DNA of 64,000 bases from Winogradskyella sp. (GTDB taxonomy: Bacteria; Bacteroidota; Bacteroidia; Flavobacteriales; Flavobacteriaceae), in the NCBI GenBank assembly GCA_002722255.1, contig PBLD01000010.1:62001-126000 (forward strand), given 5' to 3'. The stretch's first letter is position 1, and the number at the start of each line of letters is the position of its first letter. The notes beneath the pieces were generated by a model. That model did no database searches. It had not been told where the DNA came from and worked only from the letters and a program-made list of their open reading frames with translations. Below, piece after piece: positions 37,663 through 46,779 of the stretch. The position numbers and the translations under genes were made by a program.

Positions 37663-38232
37663 CTACCATAGTGCAAATACAGCTTGTATATGTGTTTGAT
37701 AGTGATTGTTATCTAATCCACTTTTAGCTTGGTCTAGTGCAAATTTACCAATGACCTGAGCTCTAATACCAAAAGTTTGTCTTCTGTTTAGCCAAAATAA
37801 AACTCCACCGCCAAGGTTAAGTGAAATATTAGTTTCGTCTATATTAAAAAAACCAACACCAGCATTTCCATAAAAATCAATCCAATCAGCAGAAGGAAAG
37901 ATATGTTTACCAAAGTAATACTTTGCATGGGTATCAAAAGAATAATATGTATAATCTTCCTGAAGCACTACACCATCAATCTTATCTCCTTCAGCAAATG
38001 AATTTAAGGTAAAAGCCTGCTCAATTGATAAACCTGAAGTCCATCCGACCTCTATACCTAAAGAAATAGGTAAATTAATGGCCCAATCACCCATACCATT
38101 TATAGGGGATTGTGTTCCCTGGTTGTTGATAGCATTTAGACCTACACTTCCAAACCACTCAGCAGAATCAGACTGACTGTATGAATTGAATGTGAACGTT
38201 AAAAGGGTTGCTAGTAAAAGTAATTTTCTCAT
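37663..38232 (-). CDS. Outer-membrane beta-barrel protein, unknown function
   Basis: A 189-residue protein with a clear signal peptide (MRKLLLLATLLTFTFNSYSQ, cleavage near residue 19). The rest shows alternating hydrophobic/polar strands and repeated aromatic girdles (SLGIEVGWTSGLSIEQAF, YYSFDTHAKYYFG, DFYGNAGVGFFN), ending in a terminal aromatic (ALW), the pattern of an eight-stranded OmpA/OmpX-like barrel. It has a canonical promoter 23-53 nt upstream and a shared terminator, so it is a single-gene unit. Family is not further resolved. Confidence 0.8.
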   Translation of the reverse strand: MRKLLLLATLLTFTFNSYSQSDSAEWFGSVGLNAINNQGTQSPINGMGDWAINLPISLGIEVGWTSGLSIEQAFTLNSFAEGDKIDGVVLQEDYTYYSFDTHAKYYFGKHIFPSADWIDFYGNAGVGFFNIDETNISLNLGGGVLFWLNRRQTFGIRAQVIGKFALDQAKSGLDNNHYQTHIQAVFALW

Positions 38233-38254
38233 AAAAAAAATTTATTTTAAAATT

Positions 38255-38285
38255 CAAAGTTAAACTTTATGGATTATAAAACAAA
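38255..38285 (-). promoter_or_regulatory. Canonical promoter for the outer-membrane protein gene
   Basis: On the minus strand TTTG (38285-38282) is followed after exactly 19 nt by TAACTTTG (38262-38255), both perfect consensus matches, with the start codon 22 nt beyond the -7 element. Confidence 0.8.
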
Positions 38286-38323
38286 TAAAGACACAAAGTA
38301 ATTTATTTTTTATATAAATATAA

Positions 38324-39382
38324 TTAAGTGTCTTTTATAGCAAATCTAAAATAAGATATAATTCGCTTTCTATCTTTTATTAAAGCATTTCTATAAGCCT
38401 TGTTTTTTATAAAATGAGGAATTCTGCCTAATACTATCCATAAAAAATTTGATCGTTTTAAAAGTCTGTTCCAAAATTTGTAAAAGCCAATATGTTTTAG
38501 TTTGTACGTATAAAATCGGGTTGTAAAATTTGTACGTTTATATTTTTCAGGGATATCTTCAAAAAATAGATGTAATAAATTGAAGTATTTTCTAACAATG
38601 TTCGCCTCTTTTATTAAGATCTGCCCTTCTTTATGGTGTATAGTAATACTATCGTATGCTGATCTAAAACTGATGTTGTTATAAAGACTGCCTTTGTCGT
38701 TTACCTGATAATTAAGAACATTGTGAAGTAATAAATGTTTTGAAGAGGGTATAGCAACATTGTTGACAATTTGCTTTGAGGCTAATATATCTGGGTTGTG
38801 TAATTCACTGTTTTCATAAGATACAAACAGTTTTCTGTGTAATTCTACGGCACATATAAATTTGTCAGTCTTTAATCGCGGCAAGTGCTTATGCTCAAAG
38901 AAATTGTCGCCCAGTGTCTGTTCTATGGGATAATAGCTGTTGTCTTTTAATAATTGAAATGCTAAATCGAGCTGATTAGGAGGTATTAAGATATCAATAT
39001 CACCAATCATACGTTCTGCAAAATCATCATAGTAATTTCCAGAAATTAAAGCCGCACCCTTTAAAAACACATGCGCTATATTATGTGCTTTTAATAACTC
39101 AGATAGTGTGGCTGTTTGAGATAAAATTTCACTATTTCTATTTCTGTTGAGCATAGTGATTTCTTTGAGGTAAGTATCTAGCTCTTCAGGTAAAAGATGA
39201 GTGAGTTCTTTAGCTTTTAAACGACAATAAATAGCAGGAAGTACTAAATGCTTACTACCTTCAATGACAATATTATCCCAGTTAAAAGAGCTGTTGCTCA
39301 AGGTGTTTTCTAAATAATCTCTAGAAGAGGTATAACTTAAAATATCAGCTATATTTTGGTATGTAGTAACAAGATTAGCCAT
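38324..39382 (-). CDS. Nucleotidyltransferase-fold protein (PF14907-like) of the peptide/kinase cassette
   Basis: A 352-residue protein of the uncharacterised nucleotidyltransferase group. The core lies in residues 100-150: HVFLKGAALISGNYY (Lys108-Gly109) and RMIGDIDILIPP with the metal-binding pair Asp128 and Asp130; a helical region follows, ending in a basic tail. Relatives occur beside HPr-kinase-like proteins in lasso-peptide and PEP-CTERM/exosortase-associated loci, where they are thought to transfer a nucleotide or sugar phosphate, mostly without direct proof. Here it is third in a minus-strand cassette, 28 nt after the kinase-like gene. Fold is likely; substrate unknown. Confidence 0.75.
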   Translation of the reverse strand: MANLVTTYQNIADILSYTSSRDYLENTLSNSSFNWDNIVIEGSKHLVLPAIYCRLKAKELTHLLPEELDTYLKEITMLNRNRNSEILSQTATLSELLKAHNIAHVFLKGAALISGNYYDDFAERMIGDIDILIPPNQLDLAFQLLKDNSYYPIEQTLGDNFFEHKHLPRLKTDKFICAVELHRKLFVSYENSELHNPDILASKQIVNNVAIPSSKHLLLHNVLNYQVNDKGSLYNNISFRSAYDSITIHHKEGQILIKEANIVRKYFNLLHLFFEDIPEKYKRTNFTTRFYTYKLKHIGFYKFWNRLLKRSNFLWIVLGRIPHFIKNKAYRNALIKDRKRIISYFRFAIKDT

Positions 39383-39410
39383 GAGCTGTGTTAAGCAAAA
39401 CTAAGAATAA

Positions 39411-40544
39411 TTAATGATTGCCAAATTGAATAAAACAATTTGTAATTTCCTGAGTAACATTTTTTGTACTGCTATATGTTAGTTTGTAAACAGGAGTTGC
39501 AGATAACCAATTTAAAAAAGTTTCTGCGTGGTTGGGGTTCGGTGATAACCAGGATTCAGGAATTAGAGTTTCTAATACCTCCTTTATAGACATCAACTCA
39601 AGTTTTGTGTCGCTACCAGCACTGTAATTTACCATTATAATGGCTTTACAAGGATAATTACTTACAGACGGATTGTTACAAGGTACATATTTAATCACGC
39701 CTTTAGTTTTATTAAAAAGTACATCAGGAATACTATTAAAATTTGGTATTAAAGGTCGCAATACATTAAAAGCTCCTTCTTTTATAGATATAGCAGAAGG
39801 GTTATGGTAAATATGAGAATCTGACCCAAGCATTGGAGAAACATCATCAGCGACCAATTCAAAGCCATTAGCTGTCAGTAAGGCGCATAGCGTACTTTTT
39901 CCTTTTCCAGAATGACCAATAAATAAGATAGAATTTTTACCATCGGCAATGGTTGAACCATGAAAAGTACCTAACCAATCCGACTCTACTCTGTTATGAA
40001 TAAATGAAAGCAATTCCATAGCAAACTTCCCTTGTATAATATGATAGTCGCGTTTAGGAACTGTTTTGACTAAGGCTTCGTTCTTAAACAAACAAAGCAT
40101 GTTATTTTCTATATAAATGTCATAAACAACAGTGGCTGTACCAGTGTCAGTTGTTTCTAAATGCGCAATACTTGGATGAATAGTTTTTTGGACTAGCTCA
40201 GAATCATAGTAAACCTCAAATACATTGTTTTTGAAGTTGTATTTTTTTGAATGTTTTCGTTTTAGGGGATTAAATGCAGAGCTAAGATCGCTTTCTGAAC
40301 TTTGTTCTACATTACATTGTTCCAAATAGGATTGTATGTTTTTGGCAATAGCATCAGCATCTAAACTTGGATTAATGCTCGCTACTTGAGATTTAAAATT
40401 ATCTAACGAAACACATTCTAAGTAGTCGTATAATAGGTGCTTAAAATTATCATCTACAACACTGTAACTATTAGATGTTTTATACCAAAGTACCCAATAA
40501 GAACCAAACAGCCGTTGGTATGTCGGTGCTAAGTTATTAGTCAA
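39411..40544 (-). CDS. HPr-kinase-like P-loop protein with PqqD-like N-terminal region
   Basis: A 377-residue protein. The C-terminal half is HprK-like: Walker A GHSGKGKSTL at residues 210-219, followed by ELVADDVSPM (Asp233, Asp234), the arrangement of HPr kinase and HprK-related kinase A. There is no partner HPr. The N-terminal approx. 80 residues (YWVLWYKTSNSYSVVDDNF, then helices with NPSLDADAIAKNIQSYLEQC) look like a PqqD/RiPP-recognition domain; this is pattern judgement only. The start must be the TTG at 40544: an in-frame stop lies three codons upstream and no Met occurs before about residue 150. It starts 12 nt after a 56-residue peptide gene, so it probably acts on that peptide. Confidence 0.75.
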   Translation of the reverse strand: MTNNLAPTYQRLFGSYWVLWYKTSNSYSVVDDNFKHLLYDYLECVSLDNFKSQVASINPSLDADAIAKNIQSYLEQCNVEQSSESDLSSAFNPLKRKHSKKYNFKNNVFEVYYDSELVQKTIHPSIAHLETTDTGTATVVYDIYIENNMLCLFKNEALVKTVPKRDYHIIQGKFAMELLSFIHNRVESDWLGTFHGSTIADGKNSILFIGHSGKGKSTLCALLTANGFELVADDVSPMLGSDSHIYHNPSAISIKEGAFNVLRPLIPNFNSIPDVLFNKTKGVIKYVPCNNPSVSNYPCKAIIMVNYSAGSDTKLELMSIKEVLETLIPESWLSPNPNHAETFLNWLSATPVYKLTYSSTKNVTQEITNCFIQFGNH

Positions 40545-40556
40545 AGTAGCTTAAAA

Positions 40557-40727
40557 TTAGTCTCCTGTCAAAGGATTTCCACCTGGGTCTGGTGGTACAG
40601 AAGAGCTTTGTGCTTTGAGAGGGTTTAAAATCACAAAAGTTCCTACGGCAGTTAATGCCGCATACTTCCCCATTTTTTTAATGGCGTCTTTACGAGTAAT
40701 TTTGTCGGTATTGTTGTCTTTATTCAT
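40557..40727 (-). CDS. 56-residue precursor-like peptide, first gene of the kinase/nucleotidyltransferase cassette
   Basis: A small ORF translated by eye from the reverse complement: ATG at 40727, TAA at 40559-40557. The N terminus is polar and basic (MNKDNNTDKITRKDAIKKMG), then a hydrophobic run (residues 22-35, including AALTAVGTFVIL), then NPLKAQ and a Ser/Pro/Gly-rich end, SSSVPPDPGGNPLTGD (residues 41-56). The leader resembles a Tat-like or signal-anchor leader and the tail resembles a short core peptide with three serines. It precedes the HprK-like gene by 12 nt. I know of no characterised homologue; the coding call rests on start, stop, composition and context. Confidence 0.65.
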   Translation of the reverse strand: MNKDNNTDKITRKDAIKKMGKYAALTAVGTFVILNPLKAQSSSVPPDPGGNPLTGD

Positions 40728-40748
40728 GGCGCTGGCCTAAGTTTGGTA

Positions 40749-40777
40749 TAAAAATAGTAAAATAATTTATTTAACAA
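40749..40777 (-). promoter_or_regulatory. Probable promoter of the peptide/kinase/nucleotidyltransferase cassette
   Basis: On the minus strand TTG (40777-40775) and TATTTTTA (40756-40749, seven of eight consensus positions) are 18 nt apart, and the -7 element ends 21 nt before the peptide ATG. A second perfect -7 match, TAATTTTG, is at 40808-40801 but lacks a -33 partner. Confidence 0.45.
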
Positions 40778-40933
40778 TGGAAAATATAAAAAGGTTTACA
40801 CAAAATTAATTAACCATTAAAACATACTGTGTAAAGGGGGGTTAACTGTTTATGAATTTTAGGTATAAAGTCAAGTTAAAAACACCTCACAAGTGTCTCA
40901 TAATTACGTAAATAGTGTAAGGATGGTTTTTTT

Positions 40934-43186
40934 TTATTTTAAAATTACTTTTTCAGTTTTCAAAATAGTGCCATTAACAAGTTTTACAATATATACACCA
41001 GTATGTAAATTGTTGGTATCAATACTGTGTAAAGTTGAACTAGATTCTAGCGCTTTAGAATTAACCAATCTCCCTTGTATGTCATATAGGTAAGCAGAAG
41101 TTCCTTCGGCTAACTGTCCGGCAATATTAACGGTTTTGTTATTTGGGTTGGTGTAGATTGAAACACCATCAAAAAGATGATCTGATACGGATAAGGCACT
41201 ATTTGAAAATCGTAGATAAAAACGACCCGTACCATTTAAGTTTTCAGCAGGTGTAAATATGTAATCTGAAGTGTTTAAGAGGGTAGACGTGTTAGCGAAA
41301 GTATCATCTAAATACACTTCAATAGATGTAGGTAATGTGTTTTCGGTAATACTAAACGTAAGTTGCTCACCCATGTTAGCGTTAACACCCAGTGCAATTG
41401 TAGTATCGTTGTAATCCGTTTCGCCAATAGCCTGTGTTGCAAAGGGTACATTAATATTATCTTCTACTAAATGCGAAAAGATAGCAAATGATGGCGCCAC
41501 ACCACCTAGTAAACTTGCATCATAACCAGGATCTAATCCTAAGCCAGCTGAAGCTGTAAAATAAACCTTTGTAAGGAAACTGTCTGTAGAATTACTTAAG
41601 TTAATATTAACATTGGTAACAGCAGAAGATGTCGAACGACCAGCGATAAAGTCATCATCCGTAGAGGTAAGTCGCATATCAGGTGTACTGGTTGTAAACT
41701 GAAGATTGCCTCCAAGTGCATTAGAAGCCACAAAAAAACCTTGTCCAGGAGCTATATTTAAAGTGTTATTCTCTAAGGCGCTAATAATAGTATAGTCGTC
41801 AGCAGAAGTGCCATCTGTACTGTCATTATAGCCGTAAATTACCACTGCACTTGGGTCTAACAGTGCCGCGTTTTGAGTTAAAAACGCTTGTGCATCCAAG
41901 TAAGAAGGGAACGGATTACCAACTAAATTAAGAATACTTGCGGATCCCTGATCTATGGCAACCTCTACTAAACTAGTATTTACAATACCTTCAAAGGATA
42001 CAAGGTTTGTAGGAGCACCAATTTCAATACCCGAGCGATACCCAATACCAGCTAACAACGGAGTGGTATCTGTATCGTTCCAAATTTGATAAGGAGCACT
42101 GGCATTATCGTTATCAAAATCACCAAATAAAACTTCAGGACCACTAGAGCTTGTAAGTATGTTTGTGTTGTTAGCTATAAATACATTAAAAGCTTGTCCG
42201 CTTAAGGGTGCGCTAATTAAATCATTACCATTTACAGGATCGTTACTATTCACATGGCGATTGTAAACGACATTACCCGTAGCTGTACCATCAACAATAA
42301 GACTAGAATACTCGTCTGAGTCTGAGTTTAATATTAAACTACCAATATTATTAAGATTTCCTGAAACTTCTAAATTTCCTGTTTTTGTAACATTGACAGT
42401 ACTTCCGTTTTCAATAGACAAATATGGTACAGTCTCACTTGTAGTCACGTTTACTGTAGTGTTTTCTGCAATCGTATATGTGCTTTCAAAGTTTAAGGAA
42501 TTGAGGAATAGATTTCTTTGTCCACTGCCACCATCTCCATTTGTTCCAGCGCTAACATTATAAAATCTAATGTTAGTTATAGTTCCGGAATTAATGCTGC
42601 TGATGGTGCCATTTTCTGATCCAGTAAGTCCTCCAGACCTATTAGCTGTCCATGAAATACTATTGGTGTTTTGAGTAAATGTGAATGTTATGACCGTGTT
42701 GGCATCGTATGCATTAGAAAATAATCCAGATGTTCCTGTAATATTGTATTGATCACTGCCAATATTAAAATTTATAATGGTATTGTTTGAGCCATCTCTC
42801 AAATCAAAACCTTTATTGCCATCTCTAAAATTTACACCAACCGAAACCGTAAATGAATCACCTTCCTCCATAGCCTTAGGCATATATGTTGTTGCCCCAG
42901 AAACAGCATCATTTCCACTATTAGCATACATTGCAAACGAGTTCCCGTTAACATCTATGGCAGACGAAAACGTACCAATAAATCTACCTGCAAAACCACC
43001 ATTTGGAGTAGCTTGATCAAATGTCCAATCACTAAAACCTGTGCCTAAATTTGTTGCATTCCAACTACCTCCGTAGTTGTCTGAATCATCATTTCCTAGT
43101 GTAAAAGTGTCTACTCCCAATGTTTGTCCATTACATATAAAAGTAAGGGTGAAACATAAGGTAAGGATTAAGTAAATCTGTCTCAT
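40934..43186 (-). CDS. Secreted T9SS type A sorting-domain protein
   Basis: A 750-residue exported protein: signal peptide at residues 1-20 (LILTLCFTLTFICNG), a large Gly/Ser/Asn/Thr-rich beta region, and a C-terminal T9SS type A sorting domain (about residues 675-750: VSIYTNPNNKTVNIAG, AYLYDIQGRLVNSKAL, LHTGVYIVKLVNGTILKTEKVILK in parts). That tail directs passage across the outer membrane by the PorU system and attachment or release at the surface. No catalytic domain is recognised. From about residue 270 onward it is clearly paralogous to the next gene (shared NGNDLISAPLSGQAF and DDFIAGRSTSS blocks). Adhesion or matrix roles are guesses. Confidence 0.88.
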   Translation of the reverse strand: MRQIYLILTLCFTLTFICNGQTLGVDTFTLGNDDSDNYGGSWNATNLGTGFSDWTFDQATPNGGFAGRFIGTFSSAIDVNGNSFAMYANSGNDAVSGATTYMPKAMEEGDSFTVSVGVNFRDGNKGFDLRDGSNNTIINFNIGSDQYNITGTSGLFSNAYDANTVITFTFTQNTNSISWTANRSGGLTGSENGTISSINSGTITNIRFYNVSAGTNGDGGSGQRNLFLNSLNFESTYTIAENTTVNVTTSETVPYLSIENGSTVNVTKTGNLEVSGNLNNIGSLILNSDSDEYSSLIVDGTATGNVVYNRHVNSNDPVNGNDLISAPLSGQAFNVFIANNTNILTSSSGPEVLFGDFDNDNASAPYQIWNDTDTTPLLAGIGYRSGIEIGAPTNLVSFEGIVNTSLVEVAIDQGSASILNLVGNPFPSYLDAQAFLTQNAALLDPSAVVIYGYNDSTDGTSADDYTIISALENNTLNIAPGQGFFVASNALGGNLQFTTSTPDMRLTSTDDDFIAGRSTSSAVTNVNINLSNSTDSFLTKVYFTASAGLGLDPGYDASLLGGVAPSFAIFSHLVEDNINVPFATQAIGETDYNDTTIALGVNANMGEQLTFSITENTLPTSIEVYLDDTFANTSTLLNTSDYIFTPAENLNGTGRFYLRFSNSALSVSDHLFDGVSIYTNPNNKTVNIAGQLAEGTSAYLYDIQGRLVNSKALESSSTLHSIDTNNLHTGVYIVKLVNGTILKTEKVILK

Positions 43187-43226
43187 AAGTTGATATGGAT
43201 TTGATATTATGTTAATTATACACCTT

Positions 43227-43234
43227 CAAATATA
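43227..43234 (-). promoter_or_regulatory. -7 element for the 750-residue T9SS protein gene
   Basis: TATATTTG on the minus strand is a perfect consensus match, 40 nt upstream of the start codon at 43186. No clear -33 TTTG at the right distance. Confidence 0.45.
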
Positions 43235-43318
43235 ACTTTTTTTGCAGATTTATTAAAGTGAAACATGTAATCTTGATAGATTCTTAATTATTTAAGAAGT
43301 TGGTTGTTAAGCTAAACT

Positions 43319-43351
43319 AAAAAACGCATTCTTATCAAGAATGCGTTTTTT
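43319..43351 (-). terminator. Terminator after the 1000-residue T9SS protein gene
   Basis: CGCATTCTT (43325-43333) and AAGAATGCG (43337-43345) form a 9-bp stem with a 3-nt loop, flanked by A and T runs, 22 nt beyond the stop codon at 43374. Confidence 0.85.
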
Positions 43352-43373
43352 ACAAAAGATGTATTGTCTAAGG

Positions 43374-46300
43374 TTATTTTAATATAACCTTCTGAGTTTT
43401 GTTTTGAGATGTGTTACTTAATTCAATAATATAAACACCAGGGTTTATATTGTTAACATCAATGCTTTGCAATCTTAGATTGGTAGTTAAAGTCTTAGAG
43501 CTTATTAAGCGACCTTGAATGTCATAAACCTTAGCAACAGTGTTTTCACTTACTTCACCAGCAATGTAAATAGAACGATTTGTTTGATCTGCATATATCG
43601 TTAAACTATCAAATACATTTTCAGTAGTTGAAAGCGTAGTGTTTGTAAAGTGAATGTAGAATCTACCAGTTCCCATCAGATTTGTATTTGGTGTTAAAAT
43701 ATAATCTGAGGTATTTAAAAGTGTAAAGGTGTTAGATAGATTGTCTTCTAAATATATGTTGACGGTACTTGGTAAAGTCGTTTCAGAAATACTAAAAGTT
43801 AATTGTTCTCCCTGATTAGCATTTACACCAAGAGGAATAGTAACATTAGTATAATCTGTATCGCTTAATGCTTGTAAAGCAATAGGAAGTCCTGTATTAT
43901 CTTGAACCAAGTGTGAATATAAAGCAAAGCTTGGTGCAGAACTACCCCAAATTACAGCATCATAGCCAGAATCTAGACCTTGGCTAGCATTCGAATTAAA
44001 ATAGAATTCTGTATTGTAATTGTTATTAGCAGTTGAAGCGTTTAATTCTAAAAACGTTAAAGAACTACTATTTCTTCCAGCAATAAAATCATCAGAGCTG
44101 CCAGTTGTTCTCATTGCTGGTGTAAACTCAATATCATGAACTAATACATCATTACCATCTGCTGCAATAAAGAAACCTTGTCCGGGAGCAATTAACTCAC
44201 CAGATGCATTCGCAAGAGTGATTATTTTCCAACCATCAGAAGCATTACCATCATAACCATATATACCAGATGCATTTTCCATTAAATCAATATTTCGTTC
44301 TCCAGAAGTTTGAGTGCTTACAACATGGGTTAAGAAAGTTTCAGTATCTAAGTATGAAGGATATGGGTTACCGATAAGATTCCAAACACCATATGTGATA
44401 TCATCTCCAACAGTAACATTTTTACTTATGTTGCCACCCTCAGCATTACCAATAAATGACAAGGTGCCACCATCTGTGGTTGCAGTTCTGTATCCTGTAG
44501 CGGCATCTAATGTTGTTGCTGCATTTGTAGTGGCATCATAGTTTTCATAACCTCCAGTAATGTTATTAAAAGGCGCAAAAGCTCTTGTAGTGCCAGATGC
44601 AAGTAAATTAGCATTTGCACTGTCAAAACTTCCAAAGGCTTGTCCTGTAACAGGTGCAGATATTAAGTCGTTATCATTATTGGTTGCATCGTTTGTGAAA
44701 GAATTTACACTACGATTATAAGTTACTGTACCTGCAATAGATCCATCTAGAATTAAGCTAGAGTAAGATGTAGATACGGATTCTAGAGTAAGACTGTTTA
44801 AAGTTAGTGTTGTACCTGAGGCCACTTCAAGACCTGCTCCAGGATTAACAACTAAGTTGTTTAAACTTACGTCCGAGCTTAATGTCGCAACACCATTAAC
44901 AATAATAGCATCAGATGTTCCTGTTGTGCCATCTGGTGCAGATGGTGTCCAAGAACCATTTGCATAAGTAAGACCACTATAGAACCCTTCAACTCTAAAA
45001 TTATCTAAAGCACCATAATCACCACCACCATTTTGTCTTACAGATACAACCAATCTAATATTCGTAGTACCAGGTGTAACATTTATTTCAATTGTTCCAT
45101 CAGCATTAAGGTTGCTGAAACCATCAATAAATACGACTTCTCCTTGAGAAATATTATCTTCAAATAATTCATATTTCATGTCGTCGTCACTATCAAATCC
45201 ATCAACCTCGTAATCAAATTTAACAACAACATCAGATAAGCCAGCAACAGATATGGTTTCAAAATCTATAGAACCAAAACCACTTGTGCCATTCGTACTG
45301 TTTAAATCCTGAATACCAAAAAAATTGGTTCCGTTACTTGGTATTGTGCCAAACGAGTGAAAACTATTATCAGCCACGTCCCAAACAGCACCAGATACAT
45401 TAAATGTAGTAGGATCAGTAGTATAGTTCCATGAATCGCCACCTTCAAAACTTTGAAATGCAACCTCTGTCACTGGTGGTGCAGCTTCATTATCAACAAT
45501 CGTCAAATCAAATGTAGCTTGTAATCCTACAGTAGCATTATTTCCTCCAGTTACACCAGAGATGCTAAAGGTTAACGTTTCATTACCTTCATAGACAGTA
45601 TCATCGGTAATTGTAATTGTTAAGGTTTCATTGGTTGCAGACCCAGCAGGAAACATTACAGTTTGTGTTGTGTAGCCGTTAATATCAGCAGCATCTCCAG
45701 TCGTTAAAACAACGTCAAAACTAGTAGCATTTGTAGCATCCTCATTTGTAATTTCAAAAGTTAAATCGATAGTGCCAACATCTTCTAAAACGGTTGTTGA
45801 TGCAGAAGCAAATTGGACTGAGGTCGTTGGTGCTCCTGCTGAAAATGTTTGTCCATTATTAAAGGCATCGTAAGTAGAACTAGCTGATGCATTCCATGTA
45901 AAGTCAGTATATGTAATGCCTGTACCACTCAATTGTAAAGATTCACCCTCAACACTTCCATTTTCTGAAACACCTATATCAGTTGATGTTTGACCACTTG
46001 CAACACCACTAGACGCTGTGAATGAACCTTCATAACTCAAAAACTGAATAAGTGTACCACTGTTGTCTAAAGCTATTCCATCTGGTGCACCATTTTGAAG
46101 TCCAGAAATTGCAAAAAATACTGTCCCATATCCTGTGCCACCTTGATTAGGGATAATTCCAGATAAAGAAGTCGTACTGTAGGTTGTACCTCCATTTCCA
46201 TTGTATGGTGTTAAAGTGTAAGAGCTTAAATCGGTGCCAGCCGGACCAGCTATTTCAATTCCTTCGCCAGAGTCTCCAGAAGCATCATCATAATGAATTT

Positions 46301-46376
46301 CATTGATAAAGACAGTCTGCCCAAACCCAAGGCTCGTAAATAAAATGGCAACTAAAAATGTGTAAAAATGTTTCAT
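43374..46376 (-). CDS. Large secreted T9SS protein with lamin-tail-like and Calx-beta-like domains
   Basis: A 1000-residue exported protein with signal peptide (HFYTFLVAILFTSLGFGQ). Domains in order: an LTD/lamin-tail-like fold at about residues 20-165 (VFINEIHYDDASGDSGEGIE), a Calx-beta-like repeat at about 185-295 (VLEDVGTIDLTFEITNED, VYEGNETLTFSI), a further jelly-roll-like region with FDYEVDGFDSDDDMKYELFE, then the repeat-rich half shared with the neighbouring T9SS protein, and a C-terminal type A sorting domain (KVYDIQGRLISSKTL, PGVYIIELSN, QKVILK). Calx-beta and LTD domains bind calcium or act as structural modules. Role at the cell surface is unknown. It has its own terminator and a -7 element 75 nt upstream. 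Confidence 0.88.
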   Translation of the reverse strand: MKHFYTFLVAILFTSLGFGQTVFINEIHYDDASGDSGEGIEIAGPAGTDLSSYTLTPYNGNGGTTYSTTSLSGIIPNQGGTGYGTVFFAISGLQNGAPDGIALDNSGTLIQFLSYEGSFTASSGVASGQTSTDIGVSENGSVEGESLQLSGTGITYTDFTWNASASSTYDAFNNGQTFSAGAPTTSVQFASASTTVLEDVGTIDLTFEITNEDATNATSFDVVLTTGDAADINGYTTQTVMFPAGSATNETLTITITDDTVYEGNETLTFSISGVTGGNNATVGLQATFDLTIVDNEAAPPVTEVAFQSFEGGDSWNYTTDPTTFNVSGAVWDVADNSFHSFGTIPSNGTNFFGIQDLNSTNGTSGFGSIDFETISVAGLSDVVVKFDYEVDGFDSDDDMKYELFEDNISQGEVVFIDGFSNLNADGTIEINVTPGTTNIRLVVSVRQNGGGDYGALDNFRVEGFYSGLTYANGSWTPSAPDGTTGTSDAIIVNGVATLSSDVSLNNLVVNPGAGLEVASGTTLTLNSLTLESVSTSYSSLILDGSIAGTVTYNRSVNSFTNDATNNDNDLISAPVTGQAFGSFDSANANLLASGTTRAFAPFNNITGGYENYDATTNAATTLDAATGYRTATTDGGTLSFIGNAEGGNISKNVTVGDDITYGVWNLIGNPYPSYLDTETFLTHVVSTQTSGERNIDLMENASGIYGYDGNASDGWKIITLANASGELIAPGQGFFIAADGNDVLVHDIEFTPAMRTTGSSDDFIAGRNSSSLTFLELNASTANNNYNTEFYFNSNASQGLDSGYDAVIWGSSAPSFALYSHLVQDNTGLPIALQALSDTDYTNVTIPLGVNANQGEQLTFSISETTLPSTVNIYLEDNLSNTFTLLNTSDYILTPNTNLMGTGRFYIHFTNTTLSTTENVFDSLTIYADQTNRSIYIAGEVSENTVAKVYDIQGRLISSKTLTTNLRLQSIDVNNINPGVYIIELSNTSQNKTQKVILK

Positions 46377-46779
46377 GTGTTTTTTTAAATGAATTGTTTA
46401 TCAATAACACATAAGAATCAATTAAGGCATTTTGCAGGTAGAAAGGGATTTCAAATATAATAAAACAAAGCAGTCCTTAAACATTTAGATATTAACAAAG
46501 CGTTAATTAAATGGAACTTTATTATAAAAGTTTTTTGCATCAAAATTTTGATGTTTAGACCGTTGTGATCTAGGCAAAGTTAATAACATGGTTTTAGGTT
46601 TGTGTAGGTGGTTTTTTTAATTGTCTGAAAAACAGGTTTTTATGTGCTTTTGGTGATTATATTTTGTTAATAACATTGTTCTAAACGCCTAAAAATAATG
46701 TGCATCTTTGTAGGTGTTGTGAAGACGCTGATACACAGTGTACTGCAGCTAAGTATATATTTAATTTTTAATTTTTTTA
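46377..46779. other. Divergent intergenic region, 403 nt
   Basis: No gene is seen. A perfect minus-strand -7 element TATATTTG lies at 46459-46452 for the T9SS gene. Toward the HU-like gene there is CATCTTTG at 46698-46705 and TATATTTA at 46756-46763, each one base off the consensus, without good -33 boxes. The rest is AT-rich without convincing hairpins. Confidence 0.45.

Noticed and set aside
38324..40727. Complete lasso-peptide cluster
   Set aside because: No asparagine-synthetase-like cyclase or transglutaminase-like protease is encoded nearby; only the kinase, nucleotidyltransferase and peptide are present.
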